Source of the DNA: Pseudoalteromonas rubra
Lineage (GTDB): Bacteria; Pseudomonadota; Gammaproteobacteria; Enterobacterales; Alteromonadaceae
Reading direction: 5' to 3'
Assembly: GCF_005886805.2 (NCBI RefSeq)
Contig: NZ_CP045429.1
Location: forward strand, 1,024,501-1,088,500
DNA length: 64,000 nt
Below, piece by piece: positions 1 through 9,435 of the stretch. A program made the position numbers and the translations under genes. Position 1 is the stretch's first letter; the number at the start of each line of letters is the position of its first letter. Below the pieces are notes generated by a model. The model saw only the letters and a list, made by a program, of their open reading frames with translations, searched no databases and had not been told where the DNA came from.

Positions 1-1
1 T

Positions 2-82
2 GCGATTCTGGCAGCTGCTGAGGTTGCTGATGTTGAGAAGTCTTTTGACGACATCATGAACCCACAACAGGCTGCTCAGTAA
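2..82 (+). CDS. tig: Trigger factor, C-terminal end (partial)
   Basis: Only the last 26 codons are present, in frame from base 2 and ending in TAA. The tail reads ...EKSFDDIMNPQQAAQ, the short polar C-terminus typical of gammaproteobacterial trigger factor, the ribosome-bound prolyl isomerase and chaperone that meets nascent chains. The assignment rests mainly on position: tig sits directly upstream of clpP-clpX-lon in this lineage. A terminator follows within 60 bp, so it is probably transcribed separately from clpP. Confidence 0.75.
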   Translation, partial: AILAAAEVADVEKSFDDIMNPQQAAQ

Positions 83-137
83 GCACTTTTGATCTCGTCA
101 AAGACGAAATTATTGACTTACTGTTAAGCTAACGTTT

Positions 138-190
138 AAATGGCTCGTATTGCTCTGTGTTTTGCAGTGCTGCGAGCCATTTTTGTTTTA
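138..190 (+). terminator. Rho-independent terminator after tig
   Basis: The arms ATGGCTCG (140-147) and CGAGCCAT (173-180) pair perfectly, with flanking A and T extending the stem. The T-rich tract TTTTGTTTTA follows at 181-190. It lies 57 bp after the tig stop codon. The loop of about 25 bases is long but can pair further internally. Confidence 0.75.
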
Positions 191-361
191 TTTGCTCAAA
201 GCAACACGGTTGTGTGTATACTTTTGTTTATCAGCATCTTTTGCATAAACTTCTGTCTATAAACTTCTTGTCAATTGAGTAAACAAATTGTGCTTGTCCT
301 TTGTATGAGACAGGCGGCCAGGTTTTGCAGTGCACTTCCCTGTTTATAAGGAATCTATAAA

Positions 362-979
362 ATGAATGACGGTATGTTTGATCCTCTAAACGCATTAGTC
401 CCTATGGTTGTTGAGCAAACAGCGAAAGGTGAGCGTTCTTATGACATTTATTCTCGTTTGCTAAAAGAGCGGATTATCTTCCTGACAGGTCAGGTTGAGG
501 ACCATATGGCAAACCTGATCGTTGCTCAGCTGCTGTTCTTGGAATCAGAAAGCCCTGAAAAAGACATTTATTTATACATCAACTCACCAGGTGGCTCGGT
601 GACTGCGGGTATGTCTATTTACGACACGATGAATTTTATCAAACCAGACGTTAGCACTGTGTGTGTTGGTCAGGCAGCCAGTATGGGCGCCTTTTTACTC
701 TCTGGTGGTGCCAAAGGCAAACGTTATTGCCTGCCAAATTCTCGCGTCATGATCCATCAACCTCTTGGCGGTTTCCAGGGCCAGGCGTCGGACTTTGAGA
801 TCCATGCAAAAGAAATTCTGACGATCAAAGAAAAGCTGAATCGTCTGATGGCTGAACATACTGGCCAACCTTATGATGTGATCGCGAATGACACTGATCG
901 TGACAACTTTATGAATGCTGAGCAAGCCGTGGATTACGGTTTGGTTGACGCTGTTCATAGCAGCAGAAATATTAAGTAA
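362..979 (+). CDS. clpP: ATP-dependent Clp protease proteolytic subunit
   Basis: ClpP is the serine peptidase whose double heptamer degrades substrates unfolded by ClpX or ClpA in the cytoplasm. The 205-residue length matches the family (207 in E. coli). The catalytic triad is visible: Ser107 in GQAASMGA, His132 in RVMIHQP, and Asp181 in the DTDRDNF segment. The substrate-binding INSPGGSV motif is at about 74-80. AAGGA (348-352) precedes the ATG. The 279 bp between the tig stop and this start hold the tig terminator and presumably the clpP promoter, though I see no convincing -35/-10 pair. clpX follows after 143 bp. Confidence 0.97.
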   Translation: MNDGMFDPLNALVPMVVEQTAKGERSYDIYSRLLKERIIFLTGQVEDHMANLIVAQLLFLESESPEKDIYLYINSPGGSVTAGMSIYDTMNFIKPDVSTVCVGQAASMGAFLLSGGAKGKRYCLPNSRVMIHQPLGGFQGQASDFEIHAKEILTIKEKLNRLMAEHTGQPYDVIANDTDRDNFMNAEQAVDYGLVDAVHSSRNIK

Positions 980-1034
980 TCTATATTGGGCTGGCGTGTT
1001 TCTGATCGCTGTTAGATAAATGCATCTGGCCCGG

Positions 1035-1064
1035 CTATACCAAAGGCAAAATTCTTTGGTATAG
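1035..1064 (+). other. Perfect 11-bp hairpin between clpP and clpX
   Basis: CTATACCAAAG (1035-1045) and CTTTGGTATAG (1054-1064) form a perfect stem with an 8-base loop. No T run follows, so it is not a standard intrinsic terminator. It may be an RNA processing or stability element adjusting clpX expression relative to clpP, or part of a promoter region. Its function is inference. Confidence 0.5.
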
Positions 1065-1122
1065 TTAAAACATGTATTGTGTTATCGAAGTAGATAACTG
1101 ACCAAATTTAAGAGGTAGCTGA

Positions 1123-2406
1123 ATGTCAGACACTCCTACAGACGGCGACAAGAATAGTAAGCTCTTATACTGCTCATTTTGTGGTAAGAGCCAACATGAA
1201 GTACGCAAGTTGATCGCTGGTCCGTCAGTGTACATTTGTGATGAATGCGTCGAACTGTGTAACGACATCATTAGAGAAGAAATCAAGGATATAGCGCCGC
1301 AACATGATTCGTCTGATAAATTGCCGGTACCAAGAGAGATCCGCAATCACCTTGATGACTATGTGATTGGCCAGGAGCACGCTAAAAAAGTGCTCTCAGT
1401 TGCCGTTTATAACCATTACAAGCGACTGAAAAACCAAGGTTTAAAAGGCGATGTTGAGCTAGGCAAGAGTAACATCCTGCTTATCGGTCCAACAGGTAGT
1501 GGTAAAACACTGCTTGCAGAAACACTGGCACGCTTACTGGATGTGCCCTTTACTATGGCGGATGCAACCACATTAACCGAAGCGGGTTATGTGGGTGAGG
1601 ATGTCGAGAATATTATCCAGAAGCTTTTACAGAAGTGTGACTACGACGTAGAAAAAGCACAGCGCGGTATCGTTTATATCGACGAAATCGACAAAATTTC
1701 GCGTAAATCGGATAACCCATCTATCACGCGCGACGTGTCTGGTGAAGGCGTTCAACAGGCGCTACTCAAACTCATCGAAGGCACGGTAGCTTCGGTGCCG
1801 CCACAAGGCGGACGCAAGCATCCTCAGCAAGAGTTCTTACAAGTAGACACATCGAAAATCCTGTTTATTTGTGGCGGTGCCTTTGCTGGTCTGGACAAAG
1901 TGATTGAGCAGCGTAGCCATACCAACACTGGTATTGGTTTTGGCGCTCAGGTTAAATCGTCGGATAGCGAGCGTTCTTTAAGCGAAACCTTCAAAGATGT
2001 TGAACCCGAAGATTTGGTCAAATACGGTCTAATTCCTGAGTTTATCGGCCGATTGCCCGTGGTTGCGACCTTGGCTGAGCTAGATGAAGATGCCCTCATT
2101 CAAATCCTTAATGAGCCTAAAAACGCACTAACGAAACAATATGGTGCGTTGTTCAAAATGGAAGGGGTTGAACTTGAGTTCCGAGAGGATGCACTTAAGG
2201 CCATCGCGCACAAGGCAATGGAGAGAAAAACAGGTGCCCGTGGATTGCGCTCTATTGTTGAAGGCGTGTTGCTGGATACCATGTATGACCTGCCTTCAAT
2301 AGAAGACGTAAGTAAAGTTGTGGTAGACGAAACCGTCATTAAAGGTGAGTCTGACCCAATTTTAATTTACGAAAATAACAGTCAGGATAAAGCTGCGTCG
2401 GAGTGA
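1123..2406 (+). CDS. clpX: ATP-dependent Clp protease ATP-binding subunit ClpX
   Basis: ClpX is the AAA+ hexameric unfoldase that recognises tagged proteins and feeds them to ClpP. Visible features in order: N-terminal zinc-binding domain with Cys17/Cys20 and Cys39/Cys42; Walker A GPTGSGKT at 122-129; pore loop GYVG at 155-158; Walker B with Asp187-Glu188; the GGRKHP loop; the IGF loop (NTGIGFGA) that docks into ClpP; and sensor-2 GARGLRSI. The 427-residue length is typical (424 in E. coli). AGAGGTAG lies just before the ATG. A strong terminator follows, so lon is a separate unit. Confidence 0.97.
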   Translation: MSDTPTDGDKNSKLLYCSFCGKSQHEVRKLIAGPSVYICDECVELCNDIIREEIKDIAPQHDSSDKLPVPREIRNHLDDYVIGQEHAKKVLSVAVYNHYKRLKNQGLKGDVELGKSNILLIGPTGSGKTLLAETLARLLDVPFTMADATTLTEAGYVGEDVENIIQKLLQKCDYDVEKAQRGIVYIDEIDKISRKSDNPSITRDVSGEGVQQALLKLIEGTVASVPPQGGRKHPQQEFLQVDTSKILFICGGAFAGLDKVIEQRSHTNTGIGFGAQVKSSDSERSLSETFKDVEPEDLVKYGLIPEFIGRLPVVATLAELDEDALIQILNEPKNALTKQYGALFKMEGVELEFREDALKAIAHKAMERKTGARGLRSIVEGVLLDTMYDLPSIEDVSKVVVDETVIKGESDPILIYENNSQDKAASE

Positions 2407-2423
2407 CGATTTGGTTTTATCGC

Positions 2424-2450
2424 AAAAAGGAGCCTCAGGCTCCTTTTTTT
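2424..2450 (+). terminator. Rho-independent terminator after clpX
   Basis: AAAAAGGAGCC, a TCA loop and GGCTCC followed by seven T form a compact GC-rich stem with A and U flanks, 18 bp after the clpX stop. The A tract on the left arm may allow termination from either strand. Confidence 0.93.
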
Positions 2451-2518
2451 GTCTACAGTTTAGTTGTTCCAGCAATCAACAAACTCAAACTAGAAATTGA
2501 TATGGATTGGTATATAGG

Positions 2519-2546
2519 TTGAACTTTTTGAAGGCAATCCCCATAT
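2519..2546 (+). promoter_or_regulatory. Heat-shock (sigma32) promoter of lon
   Basis: TTGAAC (2519-2524) and CCCCATAT (2539-2546) are separated by 14 bases. They match the sigma32 -35 (CTTGAA) and -10 (CCCCATnT) consensus and resemble the known E. coli lon promoter, which also carries CCCCATATA. The element lies about 45 bp before the chosen lon start. lon is therefore probably induced by heat and misfolded protein. Confidence 0.85.
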
Positions 2547-2589
2547 ACCTCCCTAATCCTTGAAACTAATGAAGTGCGAAGAGAATATA

Positions 2590-4953
2590 ATGACGCTTGA
2601 GAGAATGGATCGAGTCGAGATACCCGTATTGGCACTGCGTGATGTGGTCGTATACCCTCATATGGTGATCCCGCTGTTTGTAGGCAGAGAAAAATCAATA
2701 AAATGCCTTGAAGCAGCGATGGAAAATGACAAGCAAATTTTTTTGGTGGCGCAAAAAGAAGCGTCAATTGATGACCCCGACACGGATGATATTTATCAAG
2801 TCGGTACCGTCGCTACTGTATTGCAGTTATTAAAGTTGCCTGATGGCACCGTCAAAGTGCTGGTTGAAGGTACTCAGCGTGCCAAAATCGAACGATTTTT
2901 GGTGACTGATGATTATTTCCTGGCCGAGGCGCAGTTTATTGCCTCTGAGAACATTGAAGGTCCTGAGCAGGATATCTTTATCCGCAGTGCCATCAGCCAG
3001 TTTGAAGGGTATGTAAAGCTTAACAAAAAGATCCCGCCCGAAGTACTGACGTCCGTCTCCGGTATTGACGAAACGGCACGTCTTGCTGACACAATGGCTG
3101 CGCACATGCCGATTAAAGTACCAGAAAAACAAAAGGTACTTGAGTTGTACAACGTTACTGACCGGTTAGAGTACCTGATGGCCTTAATGGAAGGCGAGAT
3201 TGATCTGCTTCAGGTAGAGAAAAAGATCCGTTCTCGGGTCAAAAAACAGATGGAAAAGTCTCAGCGCGAGTACTATCTCAATGAGCAGATGAAAGCCATT
3301 CAGAAAGAATTGGGTGAGCTGGATGATGTGCCAGATGAATTTGAAGCATTGAAAAAGCGCATCTCAGAGGCACAGATGCCCAAAGAGGCTGAAGAAAAGG
3401 CGACCTCTGAGCTAAATAAGCTAAAGATGATGTCACCGATGTCGGCTGAGGCAACAGTGGTGCGCTCTTATATTGATACGCTGATTGGTGTGCCTTGGAA
3501 AAAACGCTCAAAAGTTAAAAAAGACCTGGCCAATGCCCAAAAGATCCTGGATGCAGATCACTATGGCCTGGAGAAAGTCAAAGAGCGTATCATCGAGTAT
3601 TTGGCAGTACAGCAACGAACAAATAAGCTCAAAGGGCCTATTTTGTGTCTTGTAGGGCCTCCAGGGGTAGGTAAAACCAGTTTGGGGCAATCTATCGCAC
3701 GGTCAACAGGACGTAAATATGTGCGCATGGCGCTGGGCGGCGTGCGCGATGAAGCGGAGATACGAGGCCACAGACGTACTTACATTGGCTCAATGCCAGG
3801 CAAGCTGGTACAGAGCATGACCAAAGTGGGCGTGAAAAACCCGCTGTTCCTGTTAGACGAAATCGACAAAATGTCTTCGGATATGCGTGGTGATCCGGCT
3901 TCAGCCTTACTAGAGGTACTCGACCCGGAGCAAAACAGCAGTTTTGCCGATCACTACTTGGAAGTTGAGTATGATTTATCGGATGTGATGTTTGTTGCTA
4001 CGTCTAATAGCTTCAACATTCCGGGCCCTTTGCTTGACCGAATGGAAGTGATCCGCTTGTCAGGCTATACCGAAGACGAGAAGCTCAATATCTCTAAGCA
4101 GCATTTGATCCCGAAACAAATTAAGCGGAACGGATTGAAGGAGCAAGAGATTGAGATTGAGGACAGTGCCATCATTGATACTATCCGCTACTACACACGA
4201 GAAGCTGGCGTTCGTAACCTTGAGCGAGAGCTGTCAAAATTGTGTCGCAAAGCCGTCAAGAGCATTTTGCTGAGCAAGTCAAAAGATAAGGTTGTGATCA
4301 GTGCTGAAAACCTGGAGAGCTATCTGGGCGTACAGCGTTTTGATTACGGTAAGGCCGAAGATGGCGATCGCGTTGGTTTGGTTACTGGATTGGCCTGGAC
4401 TGAAGTGGGTGGCGATTTACTGACCATCGAATGTGCGGCAGTGCCCGGCAAGGGTAAGCTGGCGTATACAGGCTCTTTGGGTGATGTAATGCAGGAGTCG
4501 ATCCAGGCTGCTATGACTGTGGTACGCAACCGGGCTGAAAAGCTAAGGATCAATGGCGACTTCTATGAAAAGCGCGATATTCATGTACATGTTCCTGAAG
4601 GTGCGACGCCGAAAGATGGTCCAAGTGCTGGTATTGCCATGGTCACAGCACTGGTTTCAAGCTTAACGGGTAACCCGGTACGCAGTGATGTTGCAATGAC
4701 CGGTGAAATCACATTACGTGGTGAAGTTCTGCCGATTGGTGGACTCAAAGAGAAGTTGCTGGCAGCTCACCGTGGTGGCATCAAAACCGTCGTCATTCCT
4801 AAGAAGAATGAGCGGGACCTGAAAGAGATCCCGCAAAACGTACTGGAAGGTCTTGAAATCCATCCTGTGAGCTGGATTGACGATGTTTTATCTCTGGCAC
4901 TCGCTCACCCGGTAGACAGTTTTACGGTTGAGTCACAAAAGTCGCTTGGGTAA
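2590..4953 (+). CDS. lon: ATP-dependent protease La (Lon)
   Basis: Lon is a cytoplasmic homohexameric AAA+ serine protease that degrades damaged and regulatory proteins. The order is: N-terminal substrate-binding domain with coiled coil (about 1-300), AAA+ module with Walker A GPPGVGKT at 356-363, and proteolytic domain with the Ser679/Lys722 dyad (DGPSAG and GGLKEK). Both positions match E. coli numbering exactly when translation begins at the ATG at 2590 ([14 protein letters not shown]), preceded by GAAGAGA. An in-frame TTG at 2560 and ATG at 2569 would add up to ten residues and fit less well. Length is 787 residues. The upstream sigma32 promoter implies heat-shock control. Confidence 0.97.
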   Translation: MTLERMDRVEIPVLALRDVVVYPHMVIPLFVGREKSIKCLEAAMENDKQIFLVAQKEASIDDPDTDDIYQVGTVATVLQLLKLPDGTVKVLVEGTQRAKIERFLVTDDYFLAEAQFIASENIEGPEQDIFIRSAISQFEGYVKLNKKIPPEVLTSVSGIDETARLADTMAAHMPIKVPEKQKVLELYNVTDRLEYLMALMEGEIDLLQVEKKIRSRVKKQMEKSQREYYLNEQMKAIQKELGELDDVPDEFEALKKRISEAQMPKEAEEKATSELNKLKMMSPMSAEATVVRSYIDTLIGVPWKKRSKVKKDLANAQKILDADHYGLEKVKERIIEYLAVQQRTNKLKGPILCLVGPPGVGKTSLGQSIARSTGRKYVRMALGGVRDEAEIRGHRRTYIGSMPGKLVQSMTKVGVKNPLFLLDEIDKMSSDMRGDPASALLEVLDPEQNSSFADHYLEVEYDLSDVMFVATSNSFNIPGPLLDRMEVIRLSGYTEDEKLNISKQHLIPKQIKRNGLKEQEIEIEDSAIIDTIRYYTREAGVRNLERELSKLCRKAVKSILLSKSKDKVVISAENLESYLGVQRFDYGKAEDGDRVGLVTGLAWTEVGGDLLTIECAAVPGKGKLAYTGSLGDVMQESIQAAMTVVRNRAEKLRINGDFYEKRDIHVHVPEGATPKDGPSAGIAMVTALVSSLTGNPVRSDVAMTGEITLRGEVLPIGGLKEKLLAAHRGGIKTVVIPKKNERDLKEIPQNVLEGLEIHPVSWIDDVLSLALAHPVDSFTVESQKSLG

Positions 4954-5027
4954 AGCAGAAAAAGTACATAAAAGTGCGTAAAAAGGGTTTTCAAATCTAC
5001 ATGGTATGCTAACTTAAGCACTGTATT

Positions 5028-5063
5028 AGCCTGGTAGCTCACAACCCCCGTGGTTACTAGGCT
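5028..5063 (+). other. Imperfect hairpin between lon and hupB
   Basis: AGCCTGGTA (5028-5036) and TACTAGGCT (5055-5063) pair with one G-T wobble around an 18-base loop. No clear T run follows. It lies in the 224-bp lon-hupB gap, which must hold the lon 3' end and the hupB promoter. It could be a weak terminator or an mRNA leader structure. Confidence 0.35.
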
Positions 5064-5177
5064 TTGAGACATTAGATGAAATAGAGAATCGTCAGATTTC
5101 TCTGAGTTAACTACAAAAGTGATGTTAGTGGTAAGCCCTCATCGCTCTTGATAATAACAATGTAAGAGGATGATATT

Positions 5178-5450
5178 GTGAATAAATCTCAATTAATCGA
5201 TCAAATCGCAGCTGATGCTGATATTTCTAAAGCGGCTGCTGGTCGTGCTCTGGATTCATTCATTGAGTCAGTAACTGGTGCGCTAAAAGACGGTGACTCA
5301 GTTGCCCTAGTCGGTTTTGGTACTTTCTCAGTGCGTGAGCGTGCAGCGCGTACCGGTCGTAACCCACAAACTGGTGCGGCAATCGAAATCGCTGCAGCTA
5401 ACATCCCATCTTTCAAAGCCGGTAAAGCTCTGAAAGACGCGGTAAACTAA
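5178..5450 (+). CDS. hupB: DNA-binding protein HU-beta
   Basis: HU-beta is a small histone-like dimer that bends and compacts DNA. The 90 residues carry the HU/IHF signature: N-terminal helices ([20 protein letters not shown]), the [21 protein letters not shown] segment leading into the beta arm, and the C-terminal helix ending [11 protein letters not shown]. It uses a GTG start at 5178, with AAGAGGA (5163-5169) at good spacing. Its position after lon is conserved in gammaproteobacteria. The terminator 70 bp downstream makes it a single-gene unit. Confidence 0.96.
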   Translation: MNKSQLIDQIAADADISKAAAGRALDSFIESVTGALKDGDSVALVGFGTFSVRERAARTGRNPQTGAAIEIAAANIPSFKAGKALKDAVN

Positions 5451-5520
5451 GCAGATTTCGCTCAGTCTGCCCAACAACCTATGTTAAAATAGTGTGATTG
5501 GGCCAGATAAGCTTCAAGAT

Positions 5521-5552
5521 AAAAAGCGTATCTGCTAAGATACGCTTTTTTT
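5521..5552 (+). terminator. Rho-independent terminator after hupB
   Basis: AAAAAGCGTATCT (5521-5533), loop GCTA, and AGATACGC followed by seven T (5538-5552) form a 13-bp perfect stem. A separate bulged stem, CCCAA with TTGGG (about 5465-5507), lies just before it. Confidence 0.93.
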
Positions 5553-5780
5553 ATATCAGTTGGATAGTGTCGCACATTGGCGAGGCTAATGGAGATGAAG
5601 CTAAGCGCGATATCACATATGCGCTTCGAAAAGTCTGCACATAAATACTTGCAATCGCCGCGCATATCCATATTAATAGGTACAGAAACAGGGCGCTGGT
5701 GTGTCATACTCAGCGGAACTGGGTACGCAGATAAACCCAAAGTACTGAGCGTGCTTTGACTTAGATAAGAGATAGAATAA

Positions 5781-7694
5781 ATGCTAGAAAAGATTAGAGA
5801 AGGCTCACAAGGCCTGGCAGCCAAAATTATTCTTGGTGTAGTGATCTTGTCTTTTGCGTTGGCAGGGATCGGTGGTTACCTAGGTCAAACCACAGAGCAA
5901 GCCGTAGCAGAAGTAAACGGAGTCAAGATAACGCAAATGGAATTTTCCCGCGCCTATGAAAATGAGCGTGCACGCCTTGAGCGTCAGTTTGGCGAATATT
6001 TCACACAAATCTCAGCAGATCCGGCATATATGGCTCAGATCCGCAGTGGTGTTATTGACCGTCTGGTACAACAAGAACTACAAAACCAGTTAGCCATTGA
6101 ATTAGGGCTGAGAGTCAGTGATGAGCAAGTTAAGGAAGCTATTTTTGAACTGCCTTACTTTCAGCTAGGTGGCGAATTCAGTAACGACAGATATTTACAG
6201 TTGATCCGCCAGATGAACTTCAAGCCTGATACGTTCCGTGAATACATGCGCGAAGAAATGACTCGTAATCAATTGGTTTCAGCGGTTGCAGGATCAGATT
6301 TTGTTTTAGATAACGAATTAAAGCAAACGTTGGCATTGCAGCAGCAAACACGTGATATTGACTACATGCTATTGAGCAAAGAGACCGTCAAAAGTGAAGT
6401 GGCTGTAACAGAAGCGGAAATTGCTGATTACTATGAGCTAAATCAGGAGCAGTTCCAGGCACCGGAGCAAATTGCTTTGCAGTACCTTGAGCTAACATCT
6501 GGCGATGTGACGCTGGATGAGCCTGTGACGGATGAACAAGTCCGCGCTTACTATGAAGAGAATCAGGCTCAGTACCTGGAAGAAGAGCGTCGTCGTGTAG
6601 CGCATATCCTGATTGAGAGTGCTGAAGATGCACAAGCGGCACAGCAAAAAGCGGAAGCTTTGTACCAGCAATTACAAGAAGGTAAAGATTTTGCTGAGCT
6701 TGCTGCAACTGAATCAGATGATGTCGCGTCTGCGGAAGTCGGTGGTGATCTGGATTGGATCGAGCGTGACATGATGGAGCCTGAGTTTGAAGAGGCTGCA
6801 TTTGCTCTCGCTAACGTCGGTGACTTCTCTCCTGTGGTTGAAACTGAGTTTGGTTTCCATATTATCCAGTTGACCGATTTACAGGCACAGCAGTCAAAAG
6901 CGTTTGAAGAAGTTGCCGTTGAGTTGCGCGCTGAGCTAGAGAACACAGCTAAAGCCAATGCATTTTATGAAAAACAATCGCAAATCGCAGAGCTGGCGTT
7001 TGAAGTGGCAGATTCATTAGAAGATGCAGCGGCTGTTGCAGATATTGAGTTGAAGAGCACTGAGTTGGTATCACGTGCGGCGCTACCTGCTCCGTTAAAT
7101 GATCCAAACATCGCTAATGCCATTTTCACACCTGAGCTAATCGAAGACCGAGTGAATTCAGAAGTGCTGGAAGCGGGGAGTGAGCATATTGTTGTTGTAC
7201 GTGTTTTGGACCATAAACCAGCCACTGTGAAGCCTTTGGAAGAGGTCACTGCGCAGATCAAAACGCGCCTTGAGAACGAAAAAGCGTCAGAGCTTATCAA
7301 AGAGAAAGCGAACACCTTGTATGCACAGCTGGAAGATGGTAAAGCACTGAGTGACATCGCAGCGGCAGAATCTACGGAAGTGAAAACGGAAGCAGCCCTG
7401 AAACGTCAGAGCTTTACTGTTGCTCCAGAAATTGTCCAACAGGCATTTAAATTGGCACACCCGGATAGCGAACAGACGCAGTCAGCTTTGGTTGAACTAA
7501 ATAGCGGTGATGCCGCGCTGTTGGTGCTGAAAGCCGTTACAGTTGCTGAGGTGACCGGTGAAGTTGAACCACAGCAGAAGCAGAATATCACTATGTCAGT
7601 GGTTAATAAGAACTTCTTAGCACTGCTTGGTGCATTGGAATCTGATGCTGAAGTAGTGCGTCCAACGCTGCAATTTAGCGACGAGATGCAGTAA
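5781..7694 (+). CDS. ppiD: Periplasmic folding chaperone PpiD (SurA/parvulin type)
   Basis: PpiD is an inner-membrane-anchored periplasmic chaperone that receives proteins leaving the Sec translocon. A single N-terminal transmembrane segment (about 15-34, IILGVVILSFALAGIGGYL) follows a short positively charged start. A SurA-N-like chaperone region comes next, then one parvulin domain at about 267-370 (from RRVAHILIES to FGFHIIQLTD), and a long C-terminal helical region. Length is 637 residues against 623 in E. coli. The start MLEKIREGSQG matches the family; a weak AGAGAT precedes it. The 330 bp upstream hold the hupB terminator and otherwise nothing I can name. This is the last conserved gene before the accessory region. 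Confidence 0.95.
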   Translation: MLEKIREGSQGLAAKIILGVVILSFALAGIGGYLGQTTEQAVAEVNGVKITQMEFSRAYENERARLERQFGEYFTQISADPAYMAQIRSGVIDRLVQQELQNQLAIELGLRVSDEQVKEAIFELPYFQLGGEFSNDRYLQLIRQMNFKPDTFREYMREEMTRNQLVSAVAGSDFVLDNELKQTLALQQQTRDIDYMLLSKETVKSEVAVTEAEIADYYELNQEQFQAPEQIALQYLELTSGDVTLDEPVTDEQVRAYYEENQAQYLEEERRRVAHILIESAEDAQAAQQKAEALYQQLQEGKDFAELAATESDDVASAEVGGDLDWIERDMMEPEFEEAAFALANVGDFSPVVETEFGFHIIQLTDLQAQQSKAFEEVAVELRAELENTAKANAFYEKQSQIAELAFEVADSLEDAAAVADIELKSTELVSRAALPAPLNDPNIANAIFTPELIEDRVNSEVLEAGSEHIVVVRVLDHKPATVKPLEEVTAQIKTRLENEKASELIKEKANTLYAQLEDGKALSDIAAAESTEVKTEAALKRQSFTVAPEIVQQAFKLAHPDSEQTQSALVELNSGDAALLVLKAVTVAEVTGEVEPQQKQNITMSVVNKNFLALLGALESDAEVVRPTLQFSDEMQ

Positions 7695-7772
7695 TCACAG
7701 TATCCGCTTACTGGTTGTGAGTGCCAGAGCTTAGCGTTAGTACTTACAATTAAGCAGCGACTGCTAAATGAA

Positions 7773-7808
7773 TAATCCGATATCAGTGTCCTGATATCGG
7801 ATTTTTTT
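7773..7808 (+). terminator. Rho-independent terminator after ppiD
   Basis: ATCCGATATCAG (7775-7786), loop TGTC, and CTGATATCGGAT (7791-7802) followed by a run of T to 7808. It is a perfect 12-bp stem. It marks the end of the conserved block. Confidence 0.93.
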
Positions 7809-7863
7809 ATATCTTTTGTCTTGCAAACCAAACCCCATGGTGACATTGCTAAAGTGGTCATTT

Positions 7864-8057
7864 ATATCAATTTCACTTAATACCTGGCCAATTTGAAGGA
7901 GTCGGTATGACGCTAACGGCGTTAAAAATTTCTCATTTAGAATCTTTGCCTAAGGTATGAACTCGCAAATTTTCGCCTCACCGACATATATGTAGGCGGT
8001 GCTATTGACCCTATTTTCTCGCCTCAAAATAGCGCACTCAATTAAGAAAATTGGTAT
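7864..8057. mobile_element. MITE-like element, copy 1 (about 194 bp)
   Basis: The terminal inverted repeats read ATATCAATTTCACTTAAT on the left and, reverse-complemented, ATACCAATTTTCTTAATTG on the right. The interior shares long stretches with copy 2 at 11531-11751, including ATGACGCTAACGGCGTTAAA and a TATTTT...AAAATA hairpin near the right end. It contains no transposase, so it would need one supplied in trans. I do not see a clean target-site duplication. Confidence 0.75.
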
Positions 8058-8524
8058 CACTTGCTTAGAGGGCAGCTCCAGCCGTTTTTGAGGTGATTCG
8101 AGTGCGCTGACATTGCGTTGAGCAGATTCGTTTTCTTTCGCTTTCTGTGCACCATTTTAAAGCAATATACATCCACGTAGTCATTCAGGTGAGCCTACAG
8201 TGTCGTTGTATTAGCACTAACAGGTGCCTTACCTGTAATCACTAAGCAGTGTTTTGACGTAAAAAACGTACTGGATTTAGCCTTAATTACTCTGCAAACC
8301 TATGCTGAGTGCTGTGAAACAGCGGCTTTCTTAAATGTTATGTTTTTTCAAACTGGTATCGTTAGTTTTATTGCTATTTAAATCAGGTGTTTATGTCTAA
8401 TTATTATGAAAAACGATAAGTTTTGATAATTAGTGTATTTCTGGGGTATTCGCTAAGGTTAAACATGTCACCAGGCAGGTGAACACGATACAACTAATTT
8501 GCTATAACAACAGGAAATCTGGTC
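8058..8524. other. AT-rich intergenic stretch before peptide 1
   Basis: I find no convincing gene here. Short frames are interrupted and have no ribosome-binding site. It probably contains the promoter for the peptide gene at 8525, but no strong sigma70 pair stands out. Confidence 0.5.
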
Positions 8525-8671
8525 ATGTTTAAGTTGAAAGCCAAAAAGTTAAAAAACCTTACTACAAAAGTGCTTCTTGCTCCTGGTAAAACACAGCTTG
8601 TCGCTGGCGGGGCTGCTCAACAGATAGATACACATAGCATCACACAAATAGACACGACTACAAACCCCTGA
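8525..8671 (+). CDS. Gly-Gly motif small peptide 1 (putative secreted/RiPP-type precursor)
   Basis: A 48-codon gene preceded by AGGAAA. The Lys-rich N-terminus (MFKLKAKKLKNLTTK) leads to a VAGG motif with Gly28-Gly29, followed by a 19-residue C-terminal part that contains DTHSITQ and ends TTTNP. A second gene at 10155 has the same length, the same Gly-Gly position and the same DTHSITQ. That conservation supports real coding and a leader-core design, as in double-glycine peptides or RiPP precursors. The Thr/Ser-rich core has no Cys, so lanthionine rings are not expected. No modifying enzyme or peptidase-containing ABC transporter is nearby. Function is unknown. Confidence 0.7.
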   Translation: MFKLKAKKLKNLTTKVLLAPGKTQLVAGGAAQQIDTHSITQIDTTTNP

Positions 8672-9021
8672 GTGTGGCACCTAGTGGTGCATGTTACGGG
8701 TTTAGCAATGCCGGTCATCGTCTTGCCTTAACCTCTCTAACGGTGCACCTGATACATTGGTACGCAGTTTAAAGAAGCTAAAATAATGCATAAACTTCGT
8801 TTTCCCTTATGTTCGATCGTCTGGGCCTGTCACCTGAGGGAATACCTTATACGTATCGTCCGAACTACCCAGGCTGTCAAACAAGCCGATAAGCCACGAC
8901 TCGATAGTTGATTGAACACAAGTGTATTCAGGTTCAATAGCATTCCTTTTGGTACTGATAAGGACAACCAAATACACATAGTCCTTCACTGATATCTGGA
9001 CTCATCCGGCACATCTGAACG
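8672..9021. other. Region between peptide 1 and tandem array, no clear gene
   Basis: There is a small GCACC/GGTGC hairpin just after the peptide stop. An unsupported 41-codon frame starts at 8786 (MHKLRFPLCSIVWACHL). No domain is recognisable; it may be decayed sequence. Confidence 0.4.
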
Positions 9022-9435
9022 CACTCTAATAGCCGACCTCAATCCAATAGTCGGCTTCAATCTTACAGCTGACCTCAATCTAACAGCTGACCTCAATCTA
9101 ACAGCTGACCTCAATCTAACAGCTGACCTCAATCTAACAGCTGACCTCAATCTAACAGCTGACCTCAATCCAATAGTCGGCTTCAATCTAACAGCCAACC
9201 CCAATCTAACAGCCAACCCCAATCTAACAGCCAACTTCAATCTAATAGCCAACCTCAATCTAATAGCCAACCTCAATCTAATAGCCAACCTCAATCTAAC
9301 AGCCAACCTCAATCTAACAGCCAACCTCAATCTAACAGCCAACCTCAATCTAACAGCCAACCTCAATCCAATAGCCAACCTCAATCTAACAGCCAACCTC
9401 AATCCGGTAGTCGATCTCAATCCGGTAGTCGATCT
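9022..9435. repeat. 18-bp tandem repeat array, about 23 units
   Basis: The consensus is CAATCTAACAGCCAACCT, with units starting at 9040 and every 18 bases to 9418, plus a diverged unit at 9022-9039. Variants are clustered: GCTGACCT units first (about 9058-9165), then GCCAACCCC, then GCCAACCT, and two GTAGTCGATCT units at the end. The 18-bp period keeps frames open, giving NLTANL and QSNSQP hexapeptides on + and LRLAVR on -, but none has a credible start. It is best described as a minisatellite likely to vary in copy number. Confidence 0.9.

Noticed and set aside
2560..2589. Upstream TTG or ATG start for lon
   Set aside because: The ATG at 2590 gives exact E. coli numbering for Ser679, Lys722 and Walker A, and has a plausible ribosome-binding site.
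5465..5507. tRNA-like fold after hupB
   Set aside because: There is only one bulged stem, with no cloverleaf or CCA-type end; no tRNA or rRNA was found in the window.
5577..5759. 60-codon frame between hupB and ppiD
   Set aside because: It has no ribosome-binding site and no recognisable family, and lies where the ppiD promoter must be.
9022..9435. CRISPR array
   Set aside because: Units are directly adjacent with no unique spacers, and no cas genes are present.
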